Below the pieces are notes generated by a model, which was given only the letters and a program-made list of their open reading frames with translations, searched no databases and had not been told where the DNA came from. Below are positions 35,724 through 44,869 of a DNA stretch of 64,000 bases, in pieces (the stretch's first letter is position 1; every line of letters begins with the position of its first letter). Source of the DNA: an uncultured bacterium (GTDB taxonomy: Bacteria > Vulcanimicrobiota > CADAWZ01); the NCBI GenBank assembly GCA_902790465.1, contig CADASF010000012.1, positions 1-64,000 on the forward strand, read 5' to 3'. The translations under genes and the position numbers were made by a program.

Positions 35724-35972
35724 TTATGCCTGTTTTTCTTTGTATTGTTTCAATGCTCTTGCAAGCTGATCAGGACAAGATGTTGGACGACCACCACAAG
35801 AAATTCCCTCTAATGTTGCAATAATATCATCAATTTTCTTACCTTTTACAAGTCTTGAAATTCCTTGAAGATTTCCATTACAACCACCAGTAAAAGCGAC
35901 TTCTTTTAAAGTATCTCCATCAACTTCAAAATTTATAGCTGTTGAACAGGTTCCCTTTGTTTTGTAAAGCAT
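35724..35972 (-). CDS. TSCPD-domain protein
   Basis: 82 residues of the small TSCPD family (TIGR03905 type). The C-terminal half holds the namesake T-S-C-P-D (GGRPTSCPDQLARALKQY) and an earlier FTGGCNGNLQGISRLVKGK with a conserved cysteine. The domain also occurs at the end of class II ribonucleotide reductases; free copies are of unknown function, perhaps metal or cluster binding. It follows trpS by 25 bases and shares its terminator. GGAGG precedes the ATG. Confidence 0.88.
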   Translation of the reverse strand: MLYKTKGTCSTAINFEVDGDTLKEVAFTGGCNGNLQGISRLVKGKKIDDIIATLEGISCGGRPTSCPDQLARALKQYKEKQA

Positions 35973-35997
35973 TTATTTATCCTCCATCCAATATTTA

Positions 35998-36996
35998 TTA
36001 ACGAGGTATAAAACCAACTTTTTTATAAACTTTTGCAAGTGTTTTTTCTGCAATATATGAAGCCTTTTTAGCTCCTTCTTTATATACATTTTCCAAATAT
36101 GACTTATCGGCTAAAAGTTCCAATGCTTTTTCCCTTATTGGGCGAAGTGATTCAATTACAGCCTCACCTACAGCAGGTTTAAAAACACCATATCCCTTGC
36201 CGTCAAATTCTTTCTCAATTTCTTCAAAAGTCTTGCCTGTTACAGAAGAATATATATTCATAAGATTTGAAACCCCAGGTTTCTTTTCTTTGTCAAAATA
36301 GACACAATGTCCAACTTCACTATCTGTAACAGCTCTTTTAAATTTACGAGCTATATCTTCAGGCTTATCCATTAAAAATACGCAACCACCAGGAGCAGAT
36401 TTTGACATTTTACTCTCAGGAGAAGCGAGACAATAAATTCTTGCACCAATTTTAGAAATAAGAGGCTCAGGCATTTTAAATACATTGCCATATATGCCAT
36501 TAAATCTATTTGCAATATCTCTTGTTATCTCTACATGCTGTTTTTGATCTTCTCCCACAGGAACATAATCAGCTTGATATAGAAGAATATCTGCAGCCAT
36601 AAGTGCTGGATATGTGAAAAGTCCTGCATTTACATTGTCGCTGTGTTTTGCAGATTTATCTTTAAATTGTGTCATTCTCGACAATTCACCAAACATGACA
36701 TAACAATTCAATATCCAAGCAAGCTGTGCATGTGCAGGGACATGTGATTGAATAAAAAGAGTATTTTTTTCAGGATCTAGCCCACAAGCGATGTAAAGTG
36801 CAAGCTGTGTCAATGTTCTTTTTCTTAGTTCAGCTGGGTCCTGTCTGACAGTAATTGTGTGTAAATCAGCCATAAAATAATAACATTCATAGTCATTTAC
36901 ACGATCAGCCCAATTTTTTATTGCTCCCAAATAATTTCCCAAATGAAGTTCTCCACTTGGCTGAATTCCAGAGAGCATTCTTTTCTTTTCTTCCAT
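35998..36996 (-). CDS. trpS: Tryptophanyl-tRNA synthetase
   Basis: 332 residues of a class I synthetase that charges tRNA-Trp. PSGELHLGNYLGA is the HIGH-type motif, DLHTITVRQDP the conserved early segment, and KMSKSAPGG the KMSKS loop. Length is typical. It is the first gene of a two-gene unit with a clear promoter and a leader of about 160 bases. Confidence 0.96.
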   Translation of the reverse strand: MEEKKRMLSGIQPSGELHLGNYLGAIKNWADRVNDYECYYFMADLHTITVRQDPAELRKRTLTQLALYIACGLDPEKNTLFIQSHVPAHAQLAWILNCYVMFGELSRMTQFKDKSAKHSDNVNAGLFTYPALMAADILLYQADYVPVGEDQKQHVEITRDIANRFNGIYGNVFKMPEPLISKIGARIYCLASPESKMSKSAPGGCVFLMDKPEDIARKFKRAVTDSEVGHCVYFDKEKKPGVSNLMNIYSSVTGKTFEEIEKEFDGKGYGVFKPAVGEAVIESLRPIREKALELLADKSYLENVYKEGAKKASYIAEKTLAKVYKKVGFIPR

Positions 36997-37165
36997 TTTT
37001 AATAAATTTCCTCAATACTTTTTTTTACTCGTTGTGATAGTCTAATTTTTGCCTAAAAACATATTGATTTGCAAATTTTACTATATTTTACAGCAATTTT
37101 CCAAAAACTCATACAACTTTAATATTTTTGGCAATCGCTATAAATAAAACAAGTCATTTAAAAAA

Positions 37166-37194
37166 ATTATAATACAAAATAATCTTTTTTTCAA
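37166..37194 (-). promoter_or_regulatory. Sigma-70 promoter of trpS
   Basis: On the - strand TTGAAA (37194-37189), 17 bases, then a perfect TATAAT (37171-37166). Confidence 0.75.
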
Positions 37195-37208
37195 TAGATA
37201 ACATAAAT

Positions 37209-37242
37209 AAAAAAGTGGCATAAAAATTTACACCACTTTTTT
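37209..37242 (-). terminator. Terminator of the prfB operon
   Basis: AAAAAAGTGG and CCACTTTTTT form a ten-pair stem with T-run in both directions; it ends the prfB / Cys-rich / YcxB-like unit. Confidence 0.75.
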
Positions 37243-37248
37243 ATATTT

Positions 37249-37851
37249 TTATTCTTTTTCTTTTTTATCTTCAGAAGATATCGGCAAGACAGATTTTTCA
37301 CCAGGATTAAATCCTGCCTTTAAACAAGAAAGACCATCTAAAAAATTTTCTTTCTGCTCATCTGATAAAAAAAATCTTAACGGAACAACATGTGCTCCCC
37401 TACCCTCTATACCTTTTATATATAAATAATTGTCATCTGTTCTAAAATCTTCCAATTCAGAAGGTTTTATATCTAAATCACCATATACACTTCTAATTTC
37501 AAGACAATTTTTCTTCAAAATATATTGTTTTGTTCCCTCTATCTGAAGCTCTTTTGGTGTTTTATTCATAATTGATTTATCATTAAAACTACCCATTATT
37601 TTATGAAATAATAAAGGAAAAATATTCAAAAGAGCTACGGCAATAACGAACAATACTATATATATATAAAGAGAAGGATTCTTTGATAAATCATCAAAAT
37701 TTGCCAAAAAAAGAATTGCAAAAAATATAAGTATAAAAAATCCCATATTTTTTATATTTTTTAAAACAGAAGATGTGTCAAGACTTACAATATACCTATA
37801 TAATGCAGCCATATCTTCATTTTTTAATTCAACAACAACTTTATTTTCCAT
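37249..37851 (-). CDS. YcxB-like membrane protein
   Basis: 200 residues. Two membrane helices (about 37-55 and 61-83) are followed by a beta-rich domain whose end, VVPLRFFLSDEQKENFLDGL, is the typical finish of YcxB-like proteins, which fold like bacterial PH domains. It is therefore distantly comparable to the array proteins at 25-35 kb but lacks zinc ribbon and signature. The start follows the Cys-rich gene by seven bases, with only a weak ribbon of purines, so translation is probably coupled. Confidence 0.7.
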   Translation of the reverse strand: MENKVVVELKNEDMAALYRYIVSLDTSSVLKNIKNMGFFILIFFAILFLANFDDLSKNPSLYIYIVLFVIAVALLNIFPLLFHKIMGSFNDKSIMNKTPKELQIEGTKQYILKKNCLEIRSVYGDLDIKPSELEDFRTDDNYLYIKGIEGRGAHVVPLRFFLSDEQKENFLDGLSCLKAGFNPGEKSVLPISSEDKKEKE

Positions 37852-37858
37852 TGTGAAA

Positions 37859-38476
37859 TTATTCTGGTAAATCTTTCTTTATTATATAATATACCATCTT
37901 ACCACCACTTGGTGCTTTTCCCAATCTTGCAAATTTAGCGTCACAAATCTGTTCGGCTACCATCATATTTCCATTTTGTTGGCTGTATTTGATTATGACT
38001 TTTGGAAGATTTTCTGGTTTAATCCAATATGGATAGAATTCTGTTGCACCTGTTGCTACTATTTCAATACTATTTCCTTTTTCTGTTGTGATAATATAAT
38101 TTGGACCATCCATTTCAACTTCGCCAACAATTATATAAGCTCTCTTGCCAGCAGGATAAGCTTCTTTATCACATACTCTTTTCATTACACAATAGCAATT
38201 TGCACAACATCTGCATTTACCTTGGCAAGTACATTGATATTCACATTTGCACTTCTTGCAACATTTACATTCTCCCAAGCACATGCATTTATCAGCACAA
38301 TTACATCTGTAACAGCAATTACATTTTCCACCACATTTACAGCTTCTTACACATTTGCATTTATTACAACAACCACAAACAGACTTAAAAACTGTCGAGT
38401 CTGCAAAAACAGGTGCTACAACAGAAAAAGCAAAGAAAGCAACTAATAACGACAAAATTTTTAAATTAATTTTCAT
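37859..38476 (-). CDS. Secreted cysteine-repeat (metallothionein-like) protein
   Basis: 205 residues. A signal peptide (cleavage near FADS, residue 25) precedes a block from C34 to C102 with 27 cysteines. It is built of three 18-residue repeats (46-63, 64-81, 82-99) of the form C-x-C-x-G-x-C-x-C-C-x-x-C-x-C-x-x-x, plus a partial fourth (34-45). Residues about 112-205 form a beta-rich domain (RAYIIVGEVEMDGPNYIITT). Basic residues alternate with the cysteines. Exported cysteine clusters could bind metal, hold an iron-sulphur cluster or form disulphide knots. AAGGAGG precedes the ATG; the gene starts 25 bases after prfB. No known family recognised. Confidence 0.7.
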   Translation of the reverse strand: MKINLKILSLLVAFFAFSVVAPVFADSTVFKSVCGCCNKCKCVRSCKCGGKCNCCYRCNCADKCMCLGECKCCKKCKCEYQCTCQGKCRCCANCYCVMKRVCDKEAYPAGKRAYIIVGEVEMDGPNYIITTEKGNSIEIVATGATEFYPYWIKPENLPKVIIKYSQQNGNMMVAEQICDAKFARLGKAPSGGKMVYYIIKKDLPE

Positions 38477-38501
38477 CTTTTCCTCCTTACTTTATTTAAA
38501 A

Positions 38502-39588
38502 TTATCTTTTTACAAGAAACGCTTTTATAAAACCATCAATTTCGCCATTCATCACGGCTTGAATATTACCTGTTTCAAAACCTGTCAAATGGTCTTTAAC
38601 AAGAGAATAAGGGTGAAAAACATAAGATCTCAACTGACTTCCCCAACCGATATCTTTATGTTCTCCTCTTAACTCATTTAACTTCTTTTCCTTTTCTACT
38701 CTTTCCTTTTCAAAAAGTCTTGATTTTAAAATTTTCATAGCTGTCAATTTATTTGAATGTTGAGAACGTTCATTTTGACATTGAACAATGATACCACTTG
38801 GAATGTGTATCAATCTTACAGCCGAGTCGGTCTTGTTTACATGCTGTCCACCAGCTCCTGAACTTCTATATGTTTCAATCCTCAAATCTTTTGGATCGAT
38901 TTCAATATCAATTTCATCATCATATTGGGGAATAATTTCAATCTGTGCAAAAGAAGTGTGACGACGATGGGCAGAATCAAAAGGAGAAAGCCTTACAAGC
39001 CTGTGTATTCCATTTTCTCCTTTCAAATATCCATAAGCACTATTTCCATTGACCATGACTGTACATGATTTAATGCCAGCCTCTTCACCATAGGAAATAT
39101 CGACAGTTTCTGTTTTAAAAGAGGATTTTTGACACCATCTCAAATACATTCTCAAAAGCATTTCAGCCCAATCTTGGGCATCTGTTCCACCTGCTCCAGA
39201 ATGTACAGATAATATAGCTCCTCCCTTGTCATAAGGACCAGATAAAAGAGACTCTGTTTCTGTCTTTTCAAGAAAAGATAAAATTTTCTCATATTCGGAA
39301 TTTAATTCTTTTAAAGCAGATTCATCACCTTCTTCTGCCATTTCTGAATATACCAAAATATCTTCAAGCCCTCTATCTAGTTCTTGACATGTATTTATAA
39401 CAGTCCTACATTCAGACTGTCTTGCAAAAAGAGGTTGAGCCCTTGCCTGATCATTCCAAATATTGGGATCATTTATCTGTTCTTCTATTTCTTTCAATTC
39501 ATTGAGAATTTTTGGGAGGTCAAAGATACTCCTTTATTTTTGTTATTCTACTTTTCAAATCATCTAAATCAATACTTTGATCCGCCAT
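38502..39588 (-). CDS. prfB: Peptide chain release factor 2, with programmed +1 frameshift
   Basis: RF2 ends translation at UGA and UAA. The first frame starts at ATG 39588 after GGGGG and runs 22 codons to TGA at 39522-39520; the rest (39521-38502) is in the +1 frame. The site reads AAGGAG TAT CTT TGA C, the classic arrangement: an internal Shine-Dalgarno (AGGAG) three bases before CTT and a UGA followed by C. Skipping one base joins KEYL to DLPKIL and gives about 361 residues, normal for RF2. RSSGAGGQHVNKTDSAVRL carries the GGQ motif. The frameshift senses RF2 level, so it autoregulates. First gene of an operon with the Cys-repeat and YcxB-like genes. Confidence 0.95.
39519..39534 (-). promoter_or_regulatory. 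RF2 programmed frameshift site
   Basis: AGGAG-TAT-CTT-TGA-C on the - strand: internal Shine-Dalgarno, slippery CTT and in-frame UGA, as in E. coli prfB. Confidence 0.93.
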
Positions 39589-40001
39589 CAATACCCCCTT
39601 CAGTCAAAAAATGATCGAGTCCCTTGTGAATAAGCACGGAAATCAATTTTTGTTATTAATTTTGCAGTTAAAAAAATTGATTTTCGCATAACTTAACTCG
39701 TTGTGCTAATTATTTTTTTGATATTTAACAGGTAAGAGAGTTTTTACGGTGTAAGTCAGCGAACGATATGTTTTTTTTCCATAGTAGTTTATTGCAATTA
39801 TAACTATAATATGCGGAAAAAAAAGAACTAGTGAGCGACTTATACCTAAAAACTAAGAATAATAATTATGGCACTTTATAAGAAAAATTACTATTTTTAA
39901 CTAGCACAACGAGTTAACTTACTAAATTTCAAGAATGACACATTTTATAATATCACTAAAAAAATTGATTTCCGTATAACTTACTAAATCCCCAAAATTT
40001 G
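39589..40001. other. Intergenic region with a large foldback element between prfB and secA
   Basis: 413 bases without a gene. The element 39636-39975 fills most of it. It must also hold the prfB promoter and the secA terminator, neither of which I could identify. Confidence 0.6.
39636..39975. repeat. Nested inverted-repeat (MITE-like) element, 340 bp
   Basis: Three nested inverted pairs. Outer: ACGGAAATCAATTTTT (39636-39651) and AAAAATTGATTTCCGT (39960-39975), exact. Middle: AACTTAACTCGTTGTGCTAA (from 39690) and TAGCACAACGAGTTAACTT (from 39902). Inner: GGTGTAAGTC (from 39748) followed by TTTTTTTTCC, with GGAAAAAAAA and GACTTATACC (ending near 39848). The left arm continues with GTTATTAATTTTGCAGTT, which also follows the same arm in reverse at 1974-1950. 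No ORF. Confidence 0.7.
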
Positions 40002-42632
40002 TTATTTTGCTCCACAACAATTTTTATATTTCTTTCCACTTCCACAAGGACAGAGATCATTTCTCCCTACTTTAGCCCCATTTCTACGATATGGTTTTGC
40101 AGGTGCTTCATCTCCCTCTCTATTTGTGTGCATATTTCTTCTCTGTTGTCTCTGCTGTGGAACTTCATCACTTGAACGGAATTTGATTCTAAATAAAAAT
40201 TTAACTGTATCTTCTTGGATTCTAAACTGAAGTTCTTGGAAAGCCTGATATGCTTCATTTACATACTCAATACGAGGATCTTTTTGACCATAAGCCCTCA
40301 AGTGGATACCATCTCTCAAAATATCCATTGAATATAAGTGATCGATCCACTTTTCATCGAGAATTCTAAGTAAAGCAAATCTCTCAAGCTCTCTCATCAA
40401 TCCTTCGCCAATATCTGATTCTTTTTTCTCATATATGGCAATAGCTTTTTGAGCAACAAATTCAGTCAACTTATCAACAGCAGTAATTTTTTTGAGCTCT
40501 TCCAAATTCAAAGGACTTTCACCTTCAAAAGGAAATTTATCTGCAAAATCTGGTATAATTCCATCATAATCCCAAGTTTTACTATGTGTTTCTGAAGAAG
40601 CATGAGAATCAACAATAGAAGAAGCCAAATTTTCTATCATAGAAATAACTGACTCTTTCAATTTTTCACCCTTCAAAATTTGGTCTCTATCGCCATAAAT
40701 TTCGGTACGCTGTTCATTCATAACATTGTCATAATCAAGAACAGACTTACGCATATCGAAATATCTCATTTCAACTTTTTTCTGAGCATTTTCAATTGCC
40801 TTTGTTACAAATGGATGTTCAATCACATCATCTTCACTAAAATCAAGTTTGAAATTGTCCATAAACTTGGAAATATTTTCTGCACCAAATAATCTCATCA
40901 ATTCATCTTCAAAAGATACAAAGAATTTTGTTGCACCAGGGTCTCCCTGTCTTCCACTTCTACCTCTTAATTGGTTATCAATACGTCTCGATTCATGTCT
41001 CTCTGTACCTATAATATAAAGACCACCAAGTTTTTTTACTTCATCTTGTGCATCATCAGATTCAGGTGGATTACCTCCCAAAAGAATATCAACACCTCTA
41101 CCAGCCATATTTGTTGCAATGGTAACTGCACCTTTTCTACCAGCTTGTGCAATGATGGATGCTTCTTTTTCATGATATTTTGCATTGAGAACCTGATGTG
41201 GAATTCCCTCTGTTTTTAACATCTTGCTGAGAAGTTCTGACTTTTCAATAGACCTTGTACCAACAAGAACAGGTTGTCCTTTTTCATGTAGTTCTTTTAT
41301 CAGATTGATAACTGCTTTGAATTTACCTTTTTCTGTTTTATAAACAGCATCAGGATAATCTTTTCTTATATTTTCTTTGTTTGTAGGAATTACTACAACA
41401 TCTAAATTGTAGATTTCTCTAAATTCTCTTTCTTCTGTCTTTGCAGTACCTGTCATACCACAGAGTTTTTTATAAAGTCTAAAATAATTTTGGAATGTAA
41501 TTGAAGCAAGTGTCTGATCTTCTGAGCGAACTTTCATTCCCTCTTTAGCTTCAATAGCTTGGTGAAGACCATCTGAATATCTTCTTCCAAACATGAGACG
41601 ACCAGTATTTTCATCAACAATGATTACTTCTCCGTCTTTGACAACATAGTCAACATCTTTTTTGTAGAGTTCTTTTGCTCTCAAAGCCTGATTTACATGG
41701 TGGGAAAGCTCCATATTTTCATTGTCATAGAGATTTTCAATATGGAGTGCTTCTTCTATTTTTATGACACCTTCATCCGTAAGTGGAGCAGTTTTTGCTT
41801 TCTCATCAACAGTATAATCTACATCTTTTACAAGATTTTTCACAAGTCTAAAGAATTTCACATAAAGATCAGTGCTTTCAGCTCCACGTCCAGAGATAAT
41901 TAGAGGAGTTCTCGCTTCATCAATCAAAATGGAGTCAACTTCATCAACTATCGCATAAAAACGCCCTCTTTGAACCCTTTCTCCTAACTCCATAACCATG
42001 TTATCTCTTAGGTAGTCAAAACCAAATTCGTTATTTGTTCCATAAGTTATGTCTGCATCATAGGCTTCTTTTCTCGAAATAGGTCTCATATGTTCAACAG
42101 TTGCATCTTTATCTACATATTCTGGATCATAAATAAAAGCCTCTTCATGTTGAATACTTGCAACAGATAATCCCAAATAATGATAGATAGCTCCCATCCA
42201 AGAACTATCTCTTTTTGCCAAGTAATCATTGACTGTAACAACATGAGCTCCTTTTCCACAAAGAGCATTTAAAGCAACAGGCAAAGTAGCAACAAGAGTT
42301 TTACCTTCACCAGTCTTCATCTCAGAAATTCTGCCTTGATTCAAAACCATTCCACCTATAAGCTGTACATCAAAATGTCTCAATCCAATAGTTCTGACAG
42401 ATGCCTCTCTAACAAGTGCAAAAACTTCATTTAAGAATGGATCAGTGTTGTCATTTCCCTTTTTTTCAATTTCTTCTTTTATTTCTTTTATTCTATCTTT
42501 TATGTCTTTTTCAGACATATTTTTAACTTTTGATTCAAGAGCATTTATAGCATCAACTCTTTTTCTATATTTTTTTAATTCCCTCTCATTTCCATCGACG
42601 AGTTCATTAAACCATTTTACAAAGCCATTCAT
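40002..42632 (-). CDS. secA: Protein translocase ATPase SecA
   Basis: 876 residues. SecA drives preproteins through SecYEG with [17 protein letters not shown] is the Walker A region, [20 protein letters not shown] the DEAD/Walker B stretch, and [16 protein letters not shown] with [11 protein letters not shown] the second nucleotide-binding fold. The C-terminus [17 protein letters not shown] is the zinc-binding SecB/ribosome-contact motif. Length and motif order are standard. GGAGGGA precedes the ATG. It is a single-gene unit. Confidence 0.97.
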   Translation of the reverse strand: MNGFVKWFNELVDGNERELKKYRKRVDAINALESKVKNMSEKDIKDRIKEIKEEIEKKGNDNTDPFLNEVFALVREASVRTIGLRHFDVQLIGGMVLNQGRISEMKTGEGKTLVATLPVALNALCGKGAHVVTVNDYLAKRDSSWMGAIYHYLGLSVASIQHEEAFIYDPEYVDKDATVEHMRPISRKEAYDADITYGTNNEFGFDYLRDNMVMELGERVQRGRFYAIVDEVDSILIDEARTPLIISGRGAESTDLYVKFFRLVKNLVKDVDYTVDEKAKTAPLTDEGVIKIEEALHIENLYDNENMELSHHVNQALRAKELYKKDVDYVVKDGEVIIVDENTGRLMFGRRYSDGLHQAIEAKEGMKVRSEDQTLASITFQNYFRLYKKLCGMTGTAKTEEREFREIYNLDVVVIPTNKENIRKDYPDAVYKTEKGKFKAVINLIKELHEKGQPVLVGTRSIEKSELLSKMLKTEGIPHQVLNAKYHEKEASIIAQAGRKGAVTIATNMAGRGVDILLGGNPPESDDAQDEVKKLGGLYIIGTERHESRRIDNQLRGRSGRQGDPGATKFFVSFEDELMRLFGAENISKFMDNFKLDFSEDDVIEHPFVTKAIENAQKKVEMRYFDMRKSVLDYDNVMNEQRTEIYGDRDQILKGEKLKESVISMIENLASSIVDSHASSETHSKTWDYDGIIPDFADKFPFEGESPLNLEELKKITAVDKLTEFVAQKAIAIYEKKESDIGEGLMRELERFALLRILDEKWIDHLYSMDILRDGIHLRAYGQKDPRIEYVNEAYQAFQELQFRIQEDTVKFLFRIKFRSSDEVPQQRQQRRNMHTNREGDEAPAKPYRRNGAKVGRNDLCPCGSGKKYKNCCGAK

Positions 42633-42654
42633 TTAAATATATCCCTCCAAAGGT

Positions 42655-42740
42655 GGCTGTGAAAAAATAAAATAGTTTGTTTTATCTGCTTTCTTGTATT
42701 GCACCGCACAAAAATTACTCATTTAGAGTTTTTTCACAGA
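42655..42740. repeat. Hairpin-bounded repeat module upstream of secA
   Basis: GGCTGTGAAAAAA (42655-42667) and TTTTTTCACAGA (42729-42740) are inverted; between them lies a copy of the module at 1991-2026 (GCACCGCACAAAAATTACTC, then ATTTAGAGTT). The outer arm equals the terminator arm at 11230. It sits in the secA leader. Confidence 0.6.
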
Positions 42741-42768
42741 CCCTTTTAAACACTAAATCAATATTAAT

Positions 42769-42809
42769 AAAAAGCTGTCCTCGAAACTATCTCCGACGAC
42801 AGCTTTTTT
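42769..42809 (-). terminator. Terminator of the secreted propeller gene
   Basis: AAAAAGCTGTC (42769-42779) pairs with GACAGCTTTTT (42798-42808), with T-runs on both strands. Confidence 0.85.
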
Positions 42810-42846
42810 AACTTCAATAAATATTAAATAAAATCCTTCATGAAAC

Positions 42847-44376
42847 CTATCTAAGTCCACCAGGTCTTACAGCAAGTCCAAACGGCTTACTTGTTGTAGA
42901 TCTGCTTGTAGTTTGAATAACTGAATTTGATTCAGCATTTATGATGCTGATGTCGTTTTCTGTATTATTAGATACAAAAACTCTTGTTCCATCTGCACTA
43001 ACACCTACACCAAGTGGACCTTTTCCTGTTGGAACAGTTGCTATAGTAGAACAAGTTCTTCCATCTAAAACAGAAAGATAATGTGATCCAAAATTAGTGA
43101 CATAAATTCTATCACCTGTAGGACTTGTAGCAACTTTTGTTGGTTGTGTTCCAACTCTTACATTTCCCATAAGTGCCAATCTTGTTGCATCTAAAACAGA
43201 CATAGTACCACTATTTCTATTTGCTACAAATAGATATTTTCCATTTGGAGATAAACACATACCTGCAGGAAAAGCACCTACTGGACATGCCCCTAAAACC
43301 GTTCCAGTTTTACTTACAGCAAGAACTTCTCCAGCTGAATTAGTTGCCATAGCTATATATACATAATCTGTACCAACAGCTATAGCTCTTGGCTGTGCTT
43401 CAGAACCAATTCTGCCTGAGTTGGCAACAGGATAAAAACCTATTGCTGAATTTGTTCTTGGATTTATAGCTAAAATACCAGGACGACTACCTGAAACAGA
43501 AGCATAAACATTACCATCTGGAGCTCTTGTTATATCTGTTACAATACCACCTGAAGGAATTGTACCTATAACCCTATTGGAGTTTGCATCTATAACATGT
43601 ATGTATTGAGTATCTGTTGAAATAAAAACCTTACTTCCTGTATTGTCAAAACAAACCCAATAAGGCTTTGTTGACATCTCAACAAATTTTGTATTTTTGG
43701 GAGAATAAGGATCCATAACAGCAACAGTATTTGGTTTCTCTGACAATGGAGTAAAATAATCTCCTCTTGTCTGTGGATTCATAAAATCATTATGTTTTGT
43801 AGGAGTAGGCATTCCTGTCAAGGTATTTACATCTGCACCCGCTGCAATAGCTGCTTTAAACTGCATTGATGTCATATTTGAACCAACTGCAGGAAATTTT
43901 GAAGATCCTGCTGAAGCAGGTGAACCAGGAGCTGTTATGGCAGAAAAAGCTACATAAAGTGCATCTGGAATATATTCATTTCCTGCTTGTTGTTGCAAAG
44001 AAGGGTCTTGTTCGGTGATACGAGCATTTTTCTTTCTTGTCAAAATAAATACTAAATTGAGAGGAACTTCTGTGAGTGTTACTCTTTTTGTTTCAAGGTA
44101 ATATCCATCTTTATATGCACCTATATTATATACACCTGGTGGAATATTATCATGCATAGTAAAAACACCTTTTATATTGGTTACTGCACTATAATTAGTC
44201 CCTTCTATTGTAACAATAGCTCCAGCAATGGCATTACTTGAAAAATCGTAAGATTTTCCAGCTGAAGCTACTGATTCTATCACTTTTCCAGTTATAACAC
44301 TGGCAAAAGCATAAGAAAACAAAGAAATAAAACAAAAAACAAAGATTAAAAAAGTTTTAAATATCTTTATCTTCAT
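42847..44376 (-). CDS. Secreted YVTN-type beta-propeller protein with carboxypeptidase-regulatory-like domain
   Basis: 509 residues. A signal peptide (cleavage near AFAS) is followed by a carboxypeptidase regulatory-like beta-sandwich (about 27-115; GAIVTIEGTNYSAVTNIKGVF, YNIGAYKDGYYLET). After a linker, about 205-509 forms a seven-bladed propeller of YVTN-type repeats (SPNGKYLFVANRNSGTMSVL, SPTGDRIYVTNFGSHYLSVL, SADGTRVFVSNNTENDISII). Such propellers bind ligands or cell-surface partners; no enzymatic motif is seen. It is transcribed alone, upstream of its own terminator. Confidence 0.82.
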   Translation of the reverse strand: MKIKIFKTFLIFVFCFISLFSYAFASVITGKVIESVASAGKSYDFSSNAIAGAIVTIEGTNYSAVTNIKGVFTMHDNIPPGVYNIGAYKDGYYLETKRVTLTEVPLNLVFILTRKKNARITEQDPSLQQQAGNEYIPDALYVAFSAITAPGSPASAGSSKFPAVGSNMTSMQFKAAIAAGADVNTLTGMPTPTKHNDFMNPQTRGDYFTPLSEKPNTVAVMDPYSPKNTKFVEMSTKPYWVCFDNTGSKVFISTDTQYIHVIDANSNRVIGTIPSGGIVTDITRAPDGNVYASVSGSRPGILAINPRTNSAIGFYPVANSGRIGSEAQPRAIAVGTDYVYIAMATNSAGEVLAVSKTGTVLGACPVGAFPAGMCLSPNGKYLFVANRNSGTMSVLDATRLALMGNVRVGTQPTKVATSPTGDRIYVTNFGSHYLSVLDGRTCSTIATVPTGKGPLGVGVSADGTRVFVSNNTENDISIINAESNSVIQTTSRSTTSKPFGLAVRPGGLR

Positions 44377-44402
44377 ATATCTTCACTCCTTGACAATATT
44401 TT

Positions 44403-44807
44403 TTATATAATACTTAAATTTAAATATTTTTTGGCAAGTACAACAGCTGCAAAATCATCATAAGGCACAGGGGGAATTTGAAGTCCAATAGGAATGATTT
44501 TAAAAATACCTTTTGGAGGATATTCCTTAAAATACAATTTCCTTGCAATTTCTGTGGAATGAGTTTCATCAACAATATCAATAGGAATATTTGGTATTGA
44601 CTCAATAATCCTTTTCTTTATCGTTTTTGAATTAGTACCTGAACCTATCAAAATTTTATCAGCAGAATATTTTTCTGTCAATTCCAATAAATTATCAATA
44701 ACACTAATTGTAGTAACTACTTTTCTTTTTAAAACAGTTCCAGAGGAATCAACAACAGCAATTCCACATTTTTCCCGTCCTGGATCAACAGAAACAATTA
44801 CTGACAA
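44403..44807 (-). CDS. YqgF/RuvX-like RNase H-fold protein
   Basis: 134 residues with the RNase H-like fold of pre-16S rRNA processing nuclease YqgF (RuvX). The first strand IVSVDPGREKCGIAVVD carries the catalytic-type Asp; DETHSTEIARK supplies the middle acidic residues, and PPVPYDDFAAVVLAKKYL the last. The DETHST segment fits YqgF's DE-[RT]-x-[ST]. The TTG start at 44807 follows AAGGAGGGG, with no nearby ATG. It is the last gene of the lpt unit, 62 bases after lptF. Confidence 0.72.
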   Translation of the reverse strand: MSVIVSVDPGREKCGIAVVDSSGTVLKRKVVTTISVIDNLLELTEKYSADKILIGSGTNSKTIKKRIIESIPNIPIDIVDETHSTEIARKLYFKEYPPKGIFKIIPIGLQIPPVPYDDFAAVVLAKKYLNLSII

Positions 44808-44869
44808 TTAAACCCCTCCTTCCTTTAATAAAATAGAAGAAAAAAAGCAAAAAATATTTCATAAAATTT

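Noticed and set aside
36997-37165. T-box leader before trpS
   Set aside because: I could not find the T-box sequence or a terminator/antiterminator pair; only a plain promoter is visible.
37976-38446. Long + strand frame opposite the cysteine-repeat gene
   Set aside because: Its Thr/Phe/Ile-rich product is the mirror of the Cys-repeat codons; there is no ribosome binding site, and the - strand gene has a signal peptide and a good start.
38502-39497. prfB starting at the internal TTG
   Set aside because: The upstream 22 codons plus the classical frameshift site restore the expected RF2 N-terminus.
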